From assembly GCF_000808015.1 (NCBI RefSeq), contig NZ_JWHR01000073.1, forward strand, positions 1 through 14,951: 14,951 nucleotides of DNA, read 5' to 3'. Source of the DNA: Terrisporobacter othiniensis (lineage in GTDB: Bacteria > Bacillota > Clostridia > Peptostreptococcales > Peptostreptococcaceae). The first letter of the stretch is position 1. The number at the start of each line of letters is the position of its first letter. Position numbers and translations under genes: made by a program. Below the pieces are notes generated by a model. It was not told the origin of the DNA. It made no database searches and saw nothing but the letters and a program-made list of their open reading frames with translations. Of the stretch, positions 10,201-14,951 are shown piece by piece.

Positions 10201-10936
10201 GTGGTTCACCTGGTCTTAGTTTTTTGTAAATTTCAACTAGACCTGACTCTACTGAATTAGTATTATCTTTGTCTAATGTAGCCAGTAATCTTTCATCTTC
10301 ACCTAATAACTCTTTTATTTCTTCGTCTGTACCTATACCTAACGCTCTTAAAAGAACTGTTACAGGTTGTTTTCTTGTTCTATCAACTCTTACATAGATG
10401 ACATCATTAGTATCAGTTTCATACTCTAACCATGCTCCTCTATTTGGTATAACAGTTGAAGATATCAATTTTTTACCAGTTTTCATATCTCTATCAAGTG
10501 CATAATATACACCAGGAGATCTAACCAGCTGACTTACTATAACTCTTTCCGCTCCATTAATTACAAAAGTTCCTCTATCTGTCATAAGAGGGAAATCTCC
10601 CATGAAGACCTTTTGCTCTTTAATTTCTCCAGTCTCTTTATTTATAAGTCTTACTTTTACATTTAGAGGTGCATGATATGTAGCATCTCTTTCTTTACAC
10701 TCTTCTATATCGTATTTCGGTTTTTCGTCTAAAGAGTAATCTACGAATTCTAATATTAAATTTCCCGTGTAGTCTTCTATTGGAGAAATGTCTTCAAATA
10801 CTTCTTTTAAACCTTCTTCTAAAAACCACTTATAGGAATCAACTTGTATTTCTATAAGATTTGGTAAATCAGCTATTTCTTTTATTTTAGAAAAGCTCAT
10901 TCTAGTTCTCTTACCTATCGTGACAGGGTATGGCAT
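7244..10936 (-). CDS. rpoB: DNA-directed RNA polymerase subunit beta
   Basis: Beta forms the other half of the RNA polymerase active-site cleft and carries the rifampicin pocket. The 1230-residue protein begins [20 protein letters not shown]. The rifampicin region runs from about residue 483 ([18 protein letters not shown]) through [13 protein letters not shown] to 514; D493, H503, R506 and S508 are the unmutated residues, so no common resistance change is seen. The C-terminal core includes [24 protein letters not shown], the conserved beta clamp-contact region. Residues 1160-1230 form a highly acidic tail (35 of 71 residues are Asp or Glu), probably disordered; acidic C-terminal tails also occur in other Firmicutes. 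The ATG at 10934-10936 follows AGAGGTGA by about 8 nt. The gene has its own promoter about 60 nt upstream and is followed closely by rpoC. Confidence 0.98.
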   Translation of the reverse strand: MPYPVTIGKRTRMSFSKIKEIADLPNLIEIQVDSYKWFLEEGLKEVFEDISPIEDYTGNLILEFVDYSLDEKPKYDIEECKERDATYHAPLNVKVRLINKETGEIKEQKVFMGDFPLMTDRGTFVINGAERVIVSQLVRSPGVYYALDRDMKTGKKLISSTVIPNRGAWLEYETDTNDVIYVRVDRTRKQPVTVLLRALGIGTDEEIKELLGEDERLLATLDKDNTNSVESGLVEIYKKLRPGEPPTVESASSLINALFFDAKRYDLAKVGRYKFNKKLALAYRIMNRISCEDIINPETGEVFVKDGEKISYEKAWEIQNSGINVVHVLAEEDRKVKVIGNNFVDIKSHIKFDIDDLKIKEKVHYPTLKEILDECATEEEIKEALRIRMRELIPKHILLDDIIASINYQFNLFSDVGTIDDIDHLGNRRIRSVGELLQNQVRIGLSRMERVIRERMTVQDMESITPQALVNIRPVSAAIKEFFGSSQLSQFMDQTNPLSELTHKRRLSALGPGGLSRERAGFEVRDVHHSHYGRMCPIETPEGPNIGLINSLGTYAKINEYGFIESPYRKYDKESGRITDEIQYLTADEEDIFVRAQANEPLKENGEFVNDRVVCRTVNGTVELLPANRVDFMDISPKQVVSIATAMIPFLENDDANRALMGSNMQRQAVPLVRREAPIIGTGCEYRAAKDSGAVVVAKHSGIAERVTADEIIIKREDGNRDKYKLLKFKRSNSGTCVNQTPIINKNDVIEAGDVIADGPATDLGEVALGRNCLIAFMTWEGYNYEDAVLINERLVKEDRLSTIHIEEYECEARDTKLGPEEITRDIPNVSENAIKNLDERGIIRIGAEVDSGDILVGKVTPKGETELTAEERLLRAIFGEKAREVRDTSLKVPHGESGIIVDIKVFTRENGDDLSPGVNESVRCYIAKKRKIKVGDKMAGRHGNKGVISRVLPEEDMPFMEDGTPMDIVLNPQGIPSRMNIGQVLEMHLGLAAKKLGWHVATSVFDGANEYDIMDALEEAGYPRDGKLTLYDGRTGQSFDNRITVGYMYYLKLHHLVDDKLHARSTGPYSLVTQQPLGGKAQFGGQRFGEMEVWALEAYGAAHILQEILTVKSDDVVGRVRTYEAIVKGENIPEPGIPESFKVLIKELQSLCLDVKILSEEDEELEVKENVDFDEPESEFEGSVVSDDTEVQENHMIEEIEVEEDEDVLDDMNYDDFDYSNDENEDYEM

Positions 10937-10995
10937 TCACTTTTCACCTCTCAATAATTAAAAATAAAACCATTGTGATTCTAACGCATCTAGGA

Positions 10996-11024
10996 ATTAT
11001 ACCACAAATCTGACTAAATTTCAA
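10996..11024 (-). promoter_or_regulatory. Promoter of rpoBC
   Basis: -35 TTGAAA (11019-11024), a 17-nt spacer and a perfect -10 TATAAT (10996-11001) preceded by TGG, an extended -10. A-tracts upstream of the -35 could act as an UP element. Transcription should begin near 10989, leaving a leader of about 50 nt. This is the best -10 element in the window and implies that rpoBC can be transcribed independently of rplJL. Confidence 0.85.
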
Positions 11025-11137
11025 TATTTTTATTGCCCAATCTTTTTAATTTTATGTATTAAATTTTATTCATAAAATATGCATTATTTATTATGCTCAA
11101 AAAATCAAACAATAATTCCAGTTTTTTAAAAATTTCC

Positions 11138-11193
11138 AAACTAGAGAATAGAAAACAGAAGTAAGTTTACATCTACTTTCTATTCTCTAGTTT
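11138..11193 (-). other. Long perfect hairpin between rplL and rpoB
   Basis: AAACTAGAGAATAGAAA (11138-11154, plus sense) and its exact reverse complement (11177-11193) form a 17-bp stem. The 22-nt interior is itself symmetric: AGA/TCT and GTA/TAC pairs are separated by small internal loops, ending in an AGTT loop, so almost the whole 56 nt is paired. No T-tract follows on the minus strand. It lies 19 nt after the terminator. In Escherichia coli the rplL-rpoB spacer carries an RNase III processing hairpin after the attenuator; this is a plausible counterpart, by position only. Confidence 0.75.
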
Positions 11194-11212
11194 ATCATTT
11201 CATTTTTAGTTT

Positions 11213-11243
11213 AAAAAAAGGCATCTAACTAAAGATGCCTTTT
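11213..11243 (-). terminator. Intrinsic terminator/attenuator after rplL
   Basis: An 11-bp stem (AAAAGGCATCT with AGATGCCTTTT) with a 6-nt loop is followed by a run of seven T on the minus strand, 37 nt after the rplL stop codon. It should end most transcripts of the rplJL unit, with any read-through feeding rpoBC as in the classic rplL-rpoB attenuator. Confidence 0.9.
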
Positions 11244-11280
11244 ATATTTTTATTATTAGTTTTTAATAACTATTTTATAA

Positions 11281-11643
11281 TTATTTAACTTCTACAGAAG
11301 CTCCAGTTTCTTCTAATTTAGCTTTCATTTCTTCAGCTTCTTCTTTAGAAACTCCTTCTTTTAATGTTTTAGGAGCATTGTCAACTAAGTCTTTAGCTTC
11401 TTTTAATCCTAATCCAGTTATTTCTCTAACTGCTTTTATAACTTTAACTTTTGATGATCCAGCGTTAGCTAATACTACATCAAATTCAGTTTTTTCTTCA
11501 GCAGCAGCACCACCAGCAGCACCAGCAACCATTACTGGAGCAGAAGCAGATACACCGAATTTTTCTTCTGCAGCTTTTACTAATTCATTTAATTCTGTAA
11601 CTTTCATTTGTTCTATAGCTTCTAATATTTGTTCTATTGTCAT
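11281..11643 (-). CDS. rplL: 50S ribosomal protein L7/L12
   Basis: L7/L12 forms the mobile stalk dimers that recruit and activate translational GTPases such as EF-G and EF-Tu. I start it at the ATG at 11641-11643, giving 120 residues beginning [13 protein letters not shown], 8 nt after GGAGG. A GTG three codons earlier overlaps the Shine-Dalgarno sequence and is not a credible start. Residues 1-30 are the dimerisation domain that binds L10, 37-50 an Ala/Gly-rich flexible hinge, and 51-120 the factor-binding domain with [20 protein letters not shown]. It follows rplJ by 69 nt of very A/T-rich sequence and is followed by a strong terminator. Stalk dimers are needed in several copies per ribosome, which fits its strong ribosome-binding site. 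Confidence 0.98.
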   Translation of the reverse strand: MTIEQILEAIEQMKVTELNELVKAAEEKFGVSASAPVMVAGAAGGAAAEEKTEFDVVLANAGSSKVKVIKAVREITGLGLKEAKDLVDNAPKTLKEGVSKEEAEEMKAKLEETGASVEVK

Positions 11644-11712
11644 TTTTCGCACCTCCGAAATTATTTTCTTATTTTATTATCTTTTTATAATTTAATTTAA
11701 ATTAAGTGACAA

Positions 11713-12216
11713 TTAAGCTTCTTGTCCTTCTTTTTCTTTCACTAAAGCGTCTAATAAGTAAACGAAGTTAGACATTGGAGCTTTTAAGCTACCAAGTAAT
11801 TTAGCAAGAAGAACTTCTCTTGGTGGTATGTTAGCAAACTCAACGATTTGAGCTTCGTTGTAGAATTCACCTTCAACAACACCCATTTTTAATTTCATTT
11901 TTGGATGAGACTCCATAAATTCTTTTATAACTCTAGCTGGAGCTATTGGATCTTCGTAACCAAATGCTATAGCATTAGTTCCTACTAATAATTCATCATT
12001 GAACTCAGTTATTCCAACTTCTTGAGCCGCTCTTCTTACTAAAGTATTTTTGTATACTTTGTAATCAACACCAGCTTCTCTCATTTTCTTTCTAAGTTCT
12101 GTAACTTCTTCAACTGTAAGTCCTTTGTAATCAACAACTATAGTAGAAGATGATTTTTGTAATTTTTCAACTATCTCTGCAACAACTTGTGATTTTATTT
12201 GTAAAGCTTCTCTCAT
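11713..12216 (-). CDS. rplJ: 50S ribosomal protein L10
   Basis: L10 is the base of the ribosomal stalk: its N-terminal domain binds 23S rRNA beside L11 and its C-terminal helix carries the L7/L12 dimers. The 167-residue protein begins MREALQIKSQVVAEI and contains the conserved VVDYKGLTVEEVTELRKKMREAG region at about residues 27-49. The last 20 residues form the helix expected to hold L7/L12. The ATG at 12214-12216 is 11 nt from GGAGG, a slightly long spacing; an in-frame TAG immediately before the ATG rules out an upstream start. It is preceded by a leader with the features of the L10 autoregulatory attenuator and followed by rplL, so the two stalk proteins are made together. Confidence 0.97.
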   Translation of the reverse strand: MREALQIKSQVVAEIVEKLQKSSSTIVVDYKGLTVEEVTELRKKMREAGVDYKVYKNTLVRRAAQEVGITEFNDELLVGTNAIAFGYEDPIAPARVIKEFMESHPKMKLKMGVVEGEFYNEAQIVEFANIPPREVLLAKLLGSLKAPMSNFVYLLDALVKEKEGQEA

Positions 12217-12400
12217 CTAGATGTGCACCTCCTTCACCATGTAGGTTATAATTCGCCGCGATTCATATAAAAAGCTTTTATATTATCTATTGCATAGACG
12301 ACATAAAAGCTTTAGTTTATCATTTATCTAAAACCTCGGTAGGATATTTAAGCTAAAGCACCTACTGTCTACGGCAAATCTATTCTTTTTTATATCAACA
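12217..12400 (-). ncRNA. L10 leader (autoregulatory attenuator of rplJL)
   Basis: The rplJ leader carries the conserved L10-binding core: GCCGTAGACAGTAGG (12361-12375) faces CCTACCGAGG (12334-12343). GTAGG pairs with CCTAC next to a GA-rich, kink-turn-like asymmetric loop. A terminator hairpin follows at 12269-12313. GCTTTAG in the apical part of the L10-binding domain (12353-12359) is complementary to CTAAAGC at the start of the terminator (12309-12315), so the two regions can form an alternative antiterminator helix. In Bacillus subtilis, L10-L12 binding to such a leader promotes termination. The core motif is recognised by eye; the exact boundaries are approximate. Confidence 0.85.
12269..12313 (-). 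terminator. Attenuator terminator in the L10 leader
   Basis: AAAGCTTTTAT pairs with ATAAAAGCTTT (11 bp), with an inner TCTAT/ATAGA helix on a 3-nt loop. The stem ends in a run of five T on the minus strand. It lies about 50 nt before rplJ and is the regulated terminator of the leader. Confidence 0.75.
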
Positions 12401-12406
12401 AATGTT

Positions 12407-12435
12407 ATATTAACATTTTTGTTAGCTTATGTCAA
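12407..12435 (-). promoter_or_regulatory. Promoter of rplJL
   Basis: -35 TTGACA (12430-12435), a 17-nt spacer and -10 TAATAT (12407-12412) preceded by TGT. The -35 lies 20 nt after the rplA stop codon. Transcription would start near 12400, just upstream of the L10-binding domain, which is where an attenuator leader should begin. The -10 matches consensus at four of six positions. Confidence 0.7.
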
Positions 12436-12455
12436 CTGGAATAATTAATCAATAA

Positions 12456-13154
12456 TTAGTCAGTTATCTTAGCTGCATTTATTTTTACTCCAGGTCCCAT
12501 TGTAGAAGCAACAGTAACTGTTCTTAAGTAAGTTCCTTTTGCTGAAGCTGGCTTAGCTTTTACTATAGCAGACATTAATGTTGCGAAGTTTTCAGCTAAT
12601 TTTTCTCCACCGAAAGATACTTTTCCTACTGGAACGTGAACTATATTGTTTTTGTCTAATCTGTATTCAACTTTACCAGCTTTTATTTCTTCTATAGCTT
12701 TAGTAACATCAAATGTAACTGTTCCTGATTTTGGATTTGGCATTAAACCTTTTGGTCCTAATACTCTACCTAATCTACCAACTACACCCATCATATCTGG
12801 AGTAGCAACAACTACATCAAAGTCAAACCAGTTTTCTTTTTGTATTTTTTGTACTAAATCTTCAGCACCTACGAAATCAGCACCTGCAGCTTGAGCTTCA
12901 GTAGCTTTTTCTCCTTTAGCGAAAACTAAAACTTTTTTAGTTTTCCCAGTTCCATGAGGTAATACTATAGCACCTCTAACTTGTTGGTCAGCGTGACGTC
13001 CGTCAACACCTAATTTTATATGAGCTTCTACAGTCTCATCAAATTTAGCTGTAGCTATTTCAGCAACTAAATCTAAAGCTTCTTTTGAATCATATAATTT
13101 AGTTCTATCTATTTTTGCTAATGCTTGAGCATATTTTTTACTTTTCTTAGCCAT
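12456..13154 (-). CDS. rplA: 50S ribosomal protein L1
   Basis: L1 binds 23S rRNA at the mobile L1 stalk, which guides deacylated tRNA out of the E site, and is also a translational repressor of its own mRNA in many bacteria. The start is the ATG at 13152-13154, 8 nt after GGAGG, giving 232 residues beginning [20 protein letters not shown] 15 codons upstream is in frame but would translate through the Shine-Dalgarno sequence. The [13 protein letters not shown] segment and the L1 signature [18 protein letters not shown] (about residues 128-145) are intact. It follows rplK by 71 nt; that gap contains a fold resembling the L1 binding site. It is the last gene of the rpmG-secE-nusG-rplK-rplA group. 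Confidence 0.98.
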   Translation of the reverse strand: MAKKSKKYAQALAKIDRTKLYDSKEALDLVAEIATAKFDETVEAHIKLGVDGRHADQQVRGAIVLPHGTGKTKKVLVFAKGEKATEAQAAGADFVGAEDLVQKIQKENWFDFDVVVATPDMMGVVGRLGRVLGPKGLMPNPKSGTVTFDVTKAIEEIKAGKVEYRLDKNNIVHVPVGKVSFGGEKLAENFATLMSAIVKAKPASAKGTYLRTVTVASTMGPGVKINAAKITD

Positions 13155-13162
13155 TTTATTTT

Positions 13163-13199
13163 CCTCCTGTGGTTTATTTACGGTTTTACAACCTCCCAC
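13163..13199 (-). promoter_or_regulatory. Candidate L1 translational operator on the rplA ribosome-binding site
   Basis: In minus sense: GTGG, then GA, then GGTT, a GTAA tetraloop, AACC, then GTAAATAAA, then CCAC, followed directly by AGGAGG. Two helices (GTGG/CCAC and GGTT/AACC) are therefore separated by an asymmetric loop with GA on one side and a purine-rich G...AAA strand on the other. This is the architecture of L1 binding sites in 23S rRNA and in known L1-regulated mRNAs. The lower helix abuts the Shine-Dalgarno sequence, so bound L1 would hinder initiation. Structure is seen; binding is inferred. Confidence 0.7.
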
Positions 13200-13225
13200 T
13201 TCTATACGAAGTGTCTAATCTAAAA

Positions 13226-13651
13226 TTAGTCTTCTACTACGATACCCATACTTCTTGCAGTACCAGCTATCATTCTCATAGCAGCTTCTACTGAAGCAGC
13301 ATTTAAGTCAGGCATTTTTAATTCAGCTATTTCTCTAACTTGAGCTGAAGTTAAAGTTGCAACTTTCTTTTTATTTGGTTCTCCAGACGCAGTGTCTAAA
13401 CCAGCAGCTTTCTTTAATAATACTGCAGCTGGTGGAGTTTTAGTTATAAAACTGAAAGATCTATCTTGATATACAGTTATAACAACTGGTATTATCATTC
13501 CAGCTTGATCTGCAGTTTTAGCGTTGAATTCTTTAGTGAATCCCATTATGTTAACTCCGTGTTGCCCTAATGCTGGACCAACTGGTGGAGCTGGAGTAGC
13601 CTTTCCTGCAGGTATTTGTAATTTTATTTGACCTATAACTTTTTTAGCCAT
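13226..13651 (-). CDS. rplK: 50S ribosomal protein L11
   Basis: L11 binds the GTPase-associated centre of 23S rRNA beside L10 and takes part in factor binding and in the RelA stringent response. The 141-residue protein has the usual length and begins [20 protein letters not shown]. The N-terminal domain contains the proline-rich [13 protein letters not shown] segment (residues 20-32) with P23 and P26, the thiostrepton-contact prolines, unchanged. The C-terminal RNA-binding domain includes [17 protein letters not shown], the conserved L11 tail. The ATG follows GGAGG by 10 nt. It lies 35 nt after nusG and 71 nt before rplA, the standard order. Confidence 0.98.
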   Translation of the reverse strand: MAKKVIGQIKLQIPAGKATPAPPVGPALGQHGVNIMGFTKEFNAKTADQAGMIIPVVITVYQDRSFSFITKTPPAAVLLKKAAGLDTASGEPNKKKVATLTSAQVREIAELKMPDLNAASVEAAMRMIAGTARSMGIVVED

Positions 13652-13686
13652 TACGAGCGCACCTCCTCAGATTTTCTATTCTGTTA

Positions 13687-14229
13687 TTATATTCTTTCTA
13701 TGTTTTTAAGACTCATTTCAAGTGGTGTTTCTTTTCCACCAAATGCGTCTATACATATTCTTGCTGTGTCATTATTTGTGTCAACATGTTTAACAGTCCC
13801 AGTTTGACCTACAAATGGACCACTTGTAATTTTTACAACTTCGCCAACTTCTAAATCTTCCGGACCACTTAATTTAAATACAGTTAAATCAATTCCCATT
13901 GCTTCAACTTCGGCATCACTTAATGGAACTGGTTTAGACCCAGGACCTACAAATCCTGTAACACCTTTTGTATTTCTTACTATATACCAAGATTCATCAG
14001 TTATAATCATTTTAATTAAAACATAACTTGGATATATTTTTCTTTGTCTAACTTTTTCTTTTCCTGTTTTTGTAGTTTCTACTACATCTTCAGTTGGTAC
14101 AACCACATCTGTTATGAATTGTTCCATGCCTCTTGTTTTTACGGCTTTTTCTATGGTAGCTTTAACTTTATTTTCATGTCCTGAATAAGTATGAACTACA
14201 TACCATCTTGCTTCTTGTAACTCTGACAT
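13687..14229 (-). CDS. nusG: Transcription elongation/termination factor NusG
   Basis: NusG binds the beta' clamp of RNA polymerase, changes pausing and processivity, and can couple transcription to translation. The 180-residue protein has an NGN domain at about 7-115, starting ARWYVVHTYSGHENKV and including YPSYVLIKM and a GFVGPGSKPVPL loop. A KOW domain follows at about 127-180 with VGEVVKITSGPFVGQTGTV. The length and domain order are standard. The ATG follows GGAG by 7 nt. It directly follows secE (18 nt apart) and precedes rplK, the near-universal secE-nusG-rplK arrangement. Nothing suggests a specialised paralogue such as LoaP or RfaH. Confidence 0.98.
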   Translation of the reverse strand: MSELQEARWYVVHTYSGHENKVKATIEKAVKTRGMEQFITDVVVPTEDVVETTKTGKEKVRQRKIYPSYVLIKMIITDESWYIVRNTKGVTGFVGPGSKPVPLSDAEVEAMGIDLTVFKLSGPEDLEVGEVVKITSGPFVGQTGTVKHVDTNNDTARICIDAFGGKETPLEMSLKNIERI

Positions 14230-14247
14230 TTGCTTTCTCCTTTTAAT

Positions 14248-14463
14248 CTATTTTAGTATTAATCCTAGTGCACCAGATAATACAGTGTCTAATCCCCATA
14301 CTAATATAGTAAACGAAATAATTGTAGCTAAAACTATACCTGTGTTTTTTAGCAATTCTGTTTTGGTTGACCATGTAACTCTTGCAAGCTCTTGTTTAGT
14401 GCCTTTTAAATATCCCACTAAACCAGACTTCTTTTTAACCTTTTGGTTTTCTTGAGTTGCCAT
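14248..14463 (-). CDS. secE: Preprotein translocase subunit SecE
   Basis: SecE clamps the SecY channel in the cytoplasmic membrane and is essential for Sec-dependent export. The 71-residue protein is the short Gram-positive form with a single membrane span. Residues 1-20 are polar and basic; ELARVTWSTKTELL at 25-38 matches the conserved amphipathic ELxRVTWP-type segment, with Ser in place of the usual Pro. A hydrophobic span follows at about 41-62. The ribosome-binding site is weak (AAGGATGTG, no full GGAGG), which may keep synthesis below that of the ribosomal proteins around it. It lies 25 nt after rpmG. Confidence 0.96.
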   Translation of the reverse strand: MATQENQKVKKKSGLVGYLKGTKQELARVTWSTKTELLKNTGIVLATIISFTILVWGLDTVLSGALGLILK

Positions 14464-14488
14464 CTACACTCACATCCTTAAAATAAGA

Positions 14489-14638
14489 CTATTTTGTTTC
14501 TTTATGAGTAGTATGTTTTTTACAGAATTTACAGTATTTATTTAACTCAATTCTGTCTGGATTGTTCTTTTTGTTTTTTGTAGTGTTGTAGTTTCTTTGC
14601 TTACATTCTGAACAAGCTAAAGTTACTTTTACTCTCAT
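14489..14638 (-). CDS. rpmG: 50S ribosomal protein L33, zinc-ribbon form
   Basis: L33 is a small protein of the large subunit near the E site. This 49-residue gene reads [18 protein letters not shown]... and ends HKETK before a TAG stop. CxxC pairs at residues 9-12 and 36-39 form the zinc ribbon, making it the zinc-binding type, which in many Firmicutes has a zinc-free paralogue elsewhere in the genome. The ATG at 14636-14638 follows GGAGG by 8 nt. It is the first gene of the secE-nusG-rplKA transcript and has its own promoter about 120 nt upstream, after the tuf terminator. Confidence 0.97.
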   Translation of the reverse strand: MRVKVTLACSECKQRNYNTTKNKKNNPDRIELNKYCKFCKKHTTHKETK

Positions 14639-14683
14639 CTGCTACACCTCCAAATTTGTAAATACAATAATATATATTGTTAA

Positions 14684-14729
14684 ATAATACCTTAGACATT
14701 TACTTTAAAAATTAAATGTTAGATATTAT
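14684..14729 (-). other. Hairpin in the rpmG leader
   Basis: ACATTTA (14713-14719, minus sense) pairs with TAAATGT (14696-14702) around a 10-nt loop, and outside it ATAATA (14724-14729) pairs with TATTAT (14684-14689). The fold is A/T-rich and about 45 nt upstream of rpmG. It is a possible regulatory or stability element; no known leader motif is recognised. Confidence 0.4.
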
Positions 14730-14755
14730 CACCTTCCTTAATCATTACTTTGTAT

Positions 14756-14784
14756 AAGTTATCACAAATTTATATTGATGTCAA
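14756..14784 (-). promoter_or_regulatory. Promoter of rpmG-secE-nusG-rplKA
   Basis: A perfect -35 TTGACA (14779-14784) is followed after 17 nt by TAACTT (14756-14761), a poor -10 (three of six). GATAAC at 15 nt spacing, preceded by TGT, is an alternative. The position, about 20 nt past the tuf terminator and 120 nt before rpmG, supports a promoter. The first 11 nt, TTGACATCAAT, are identical to the rpsL promoter. Confidence 0.55.
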
Positions 14785-14805
14785 TGTTTTTGTAAGTTTA
14801 CTGCT

Positions 14806-14833
14806 AAAAAAAGAGAGGTCGTAACCCCTCTTT
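14806..14833 (-). terminator. Intrinsic terminator after the first tuf gene
   Basis: AAAGAGGGG pairs with CCTCTCTTT (9 bp, one G-T wobble) on a 6-nt loop, and a run of seven T overlaps the 3' end of the stem on the minus strand. It lies 31 nt after the tuf stop codon and separates tuf from rpmG. Confidence 0.9.
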
Positions 14834-14864
14834 CTTTATATATATAAATAATCTATTTTTTAGA

Positions 14865-14951
14865 TTATTCTATTATTCCAGCTACAACTCCTGAAGCTAC
14901 TGTTCTTCCACCTTCTCTGATGGCAAATCTTAATCCTTCTTCAACACATAT
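14865..14951 (-). CDS. tuf: Elongation factor Tu, C-terminal fragment (first tuf copy)
   Basis: Only the last 28 codons and the TAA stop (14865-14867) are in the window; the gene enters from the right edge. The visible residues, ICVEEGLRFAIREGGRTVAS followed by GVVAGIIE, match the C-terminus of EF-Tu domain III, where the xEEGLRFAIREGGRTV segment is highly conserved. It ends 31 nt before an intrinsic terminator and so forms the end of its own transcript rather than part of the rpmG unit. It cannot be compared directly with the left-hand tuf copy because the two visible fragments cover opposite ends of the gene. Confidence 0.95.
   Translation of the reverse strand: MCVEEGLRFAIREGGRTVASGVVAGIIE

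Larger units (their letters stand above)
10937..11280 (-). other. rplL-rpoB intergenic region (344 nt), no gene
   Basis: This is the longest non-coding stretch. In transcription order it holds an intrinsic terminator, a 17-bp perfect hairpin, about 110 nt of very A/T-rich DNA including the inverted repeat ATTTTATG/CATAAAAT, a strong extended -10 promoter, and a leader of about 50 nt with the rpoB ribosome-binding site. I see no open reading frame with a ribosome-binding site and no tRNA-like fold. Confidence 0.75.

Noticed and set aside
11046..11085. Inverted repeats ATTTTAT/ATAAAAT upstream of the rpoB promoter as an operator
   Set aside because: The arms are A/T only in a region that is almost entirely A/T, and alternative pairings overlap, so no specific site can be supported.
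11692..11705. Perfect 14-bp palindrome TTAATTTAAATTAA between rplJ and rplL
   Set aside because: Made only of A and T in an A/T-only stretch, so it is likely by chance; no loop is possible without opening the stem, and there is no promoter pairing.
14724..14735. TGATAATAT upstream of rpmG as a second promoter -10
   Set aside because: No recognisable -35 lies at 16-18 nt; the TTGACA-led candidate a little further upstream fits better.
1..14951. An undescribed multi-gene system, mobile element, CRISPR array or toxin-antitoxin pair
   Set aside because: Every gene is a recognised housekeeping gene in conserved order, no gap is large enough for an extra operon, and no regularly spaced repeats, transposase or attachment-site duplications were seen.

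Overview
The window is a housekeeping super-cluster of a low-GC Firmicute. The A/T-rich spacers, the AGA, ATA and TTA codon preference, strong GGAGG ribosome-binding sites, the gene order and the RNA polymerase subunit sequences suggest a clostridium, most likely of the Peptostreptococcaceae (Clostridioides-like). The family is inferred; the genus cannot be fixed from the sequence alone. Every real gene I can support lies on the minus strand, so the cluster is read from right to left.

In transcription order the layout is: the 3' end of one EF-Tu gene (tuf) with an intrinsic terminator; a promoter and leader, then rpmG, secE, nusG, rplK and rplA; a promoter and L10-type attenuator leader, then rplJ and rplL; an intrinsic terminator, a long perfect hairpin and a strong promoter, then rpoB and rpoC; a near-consensus promoter and a roughly 230-nt structured leader, then rpsL, rpsG, fusA and the 5' end of a second tuf gene. 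The cluster is therefore bracketed by two tuf copies in the same orientation, both cut by the window edges.

The products are the ribosomal stalk and its base (L11, L10, L7/L12), L1, L33, S12 and S7, the elongation factors EF-G and EF-Tu, the translocon subunit SecE, the elongation/termination factor NusG, and the beta and beta' subunits of RNA polymerase. All are full length with the expected catalytic or binding motifs, except the two tuf fragments at the edges.

I see no mobile element, defence system, CRISPR array, tRNA, rRNA or unknown protein gene. The interesting content is regulatory. The intergenic spaces hold at least four promoter candidates that split the cluster into separately controlled units. 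They also hold RNA structures at the places where ribosomal-protein autoregulation is expected: an L1-type operator on the rplA ribosome-binding site, an L10 leader with mutually exclusive helices, and a structured rpsL-rpsG intercistronic region. A double hairpin with its own promoter lies in front of rpoB. These were read by eye; no folding or database search was run.
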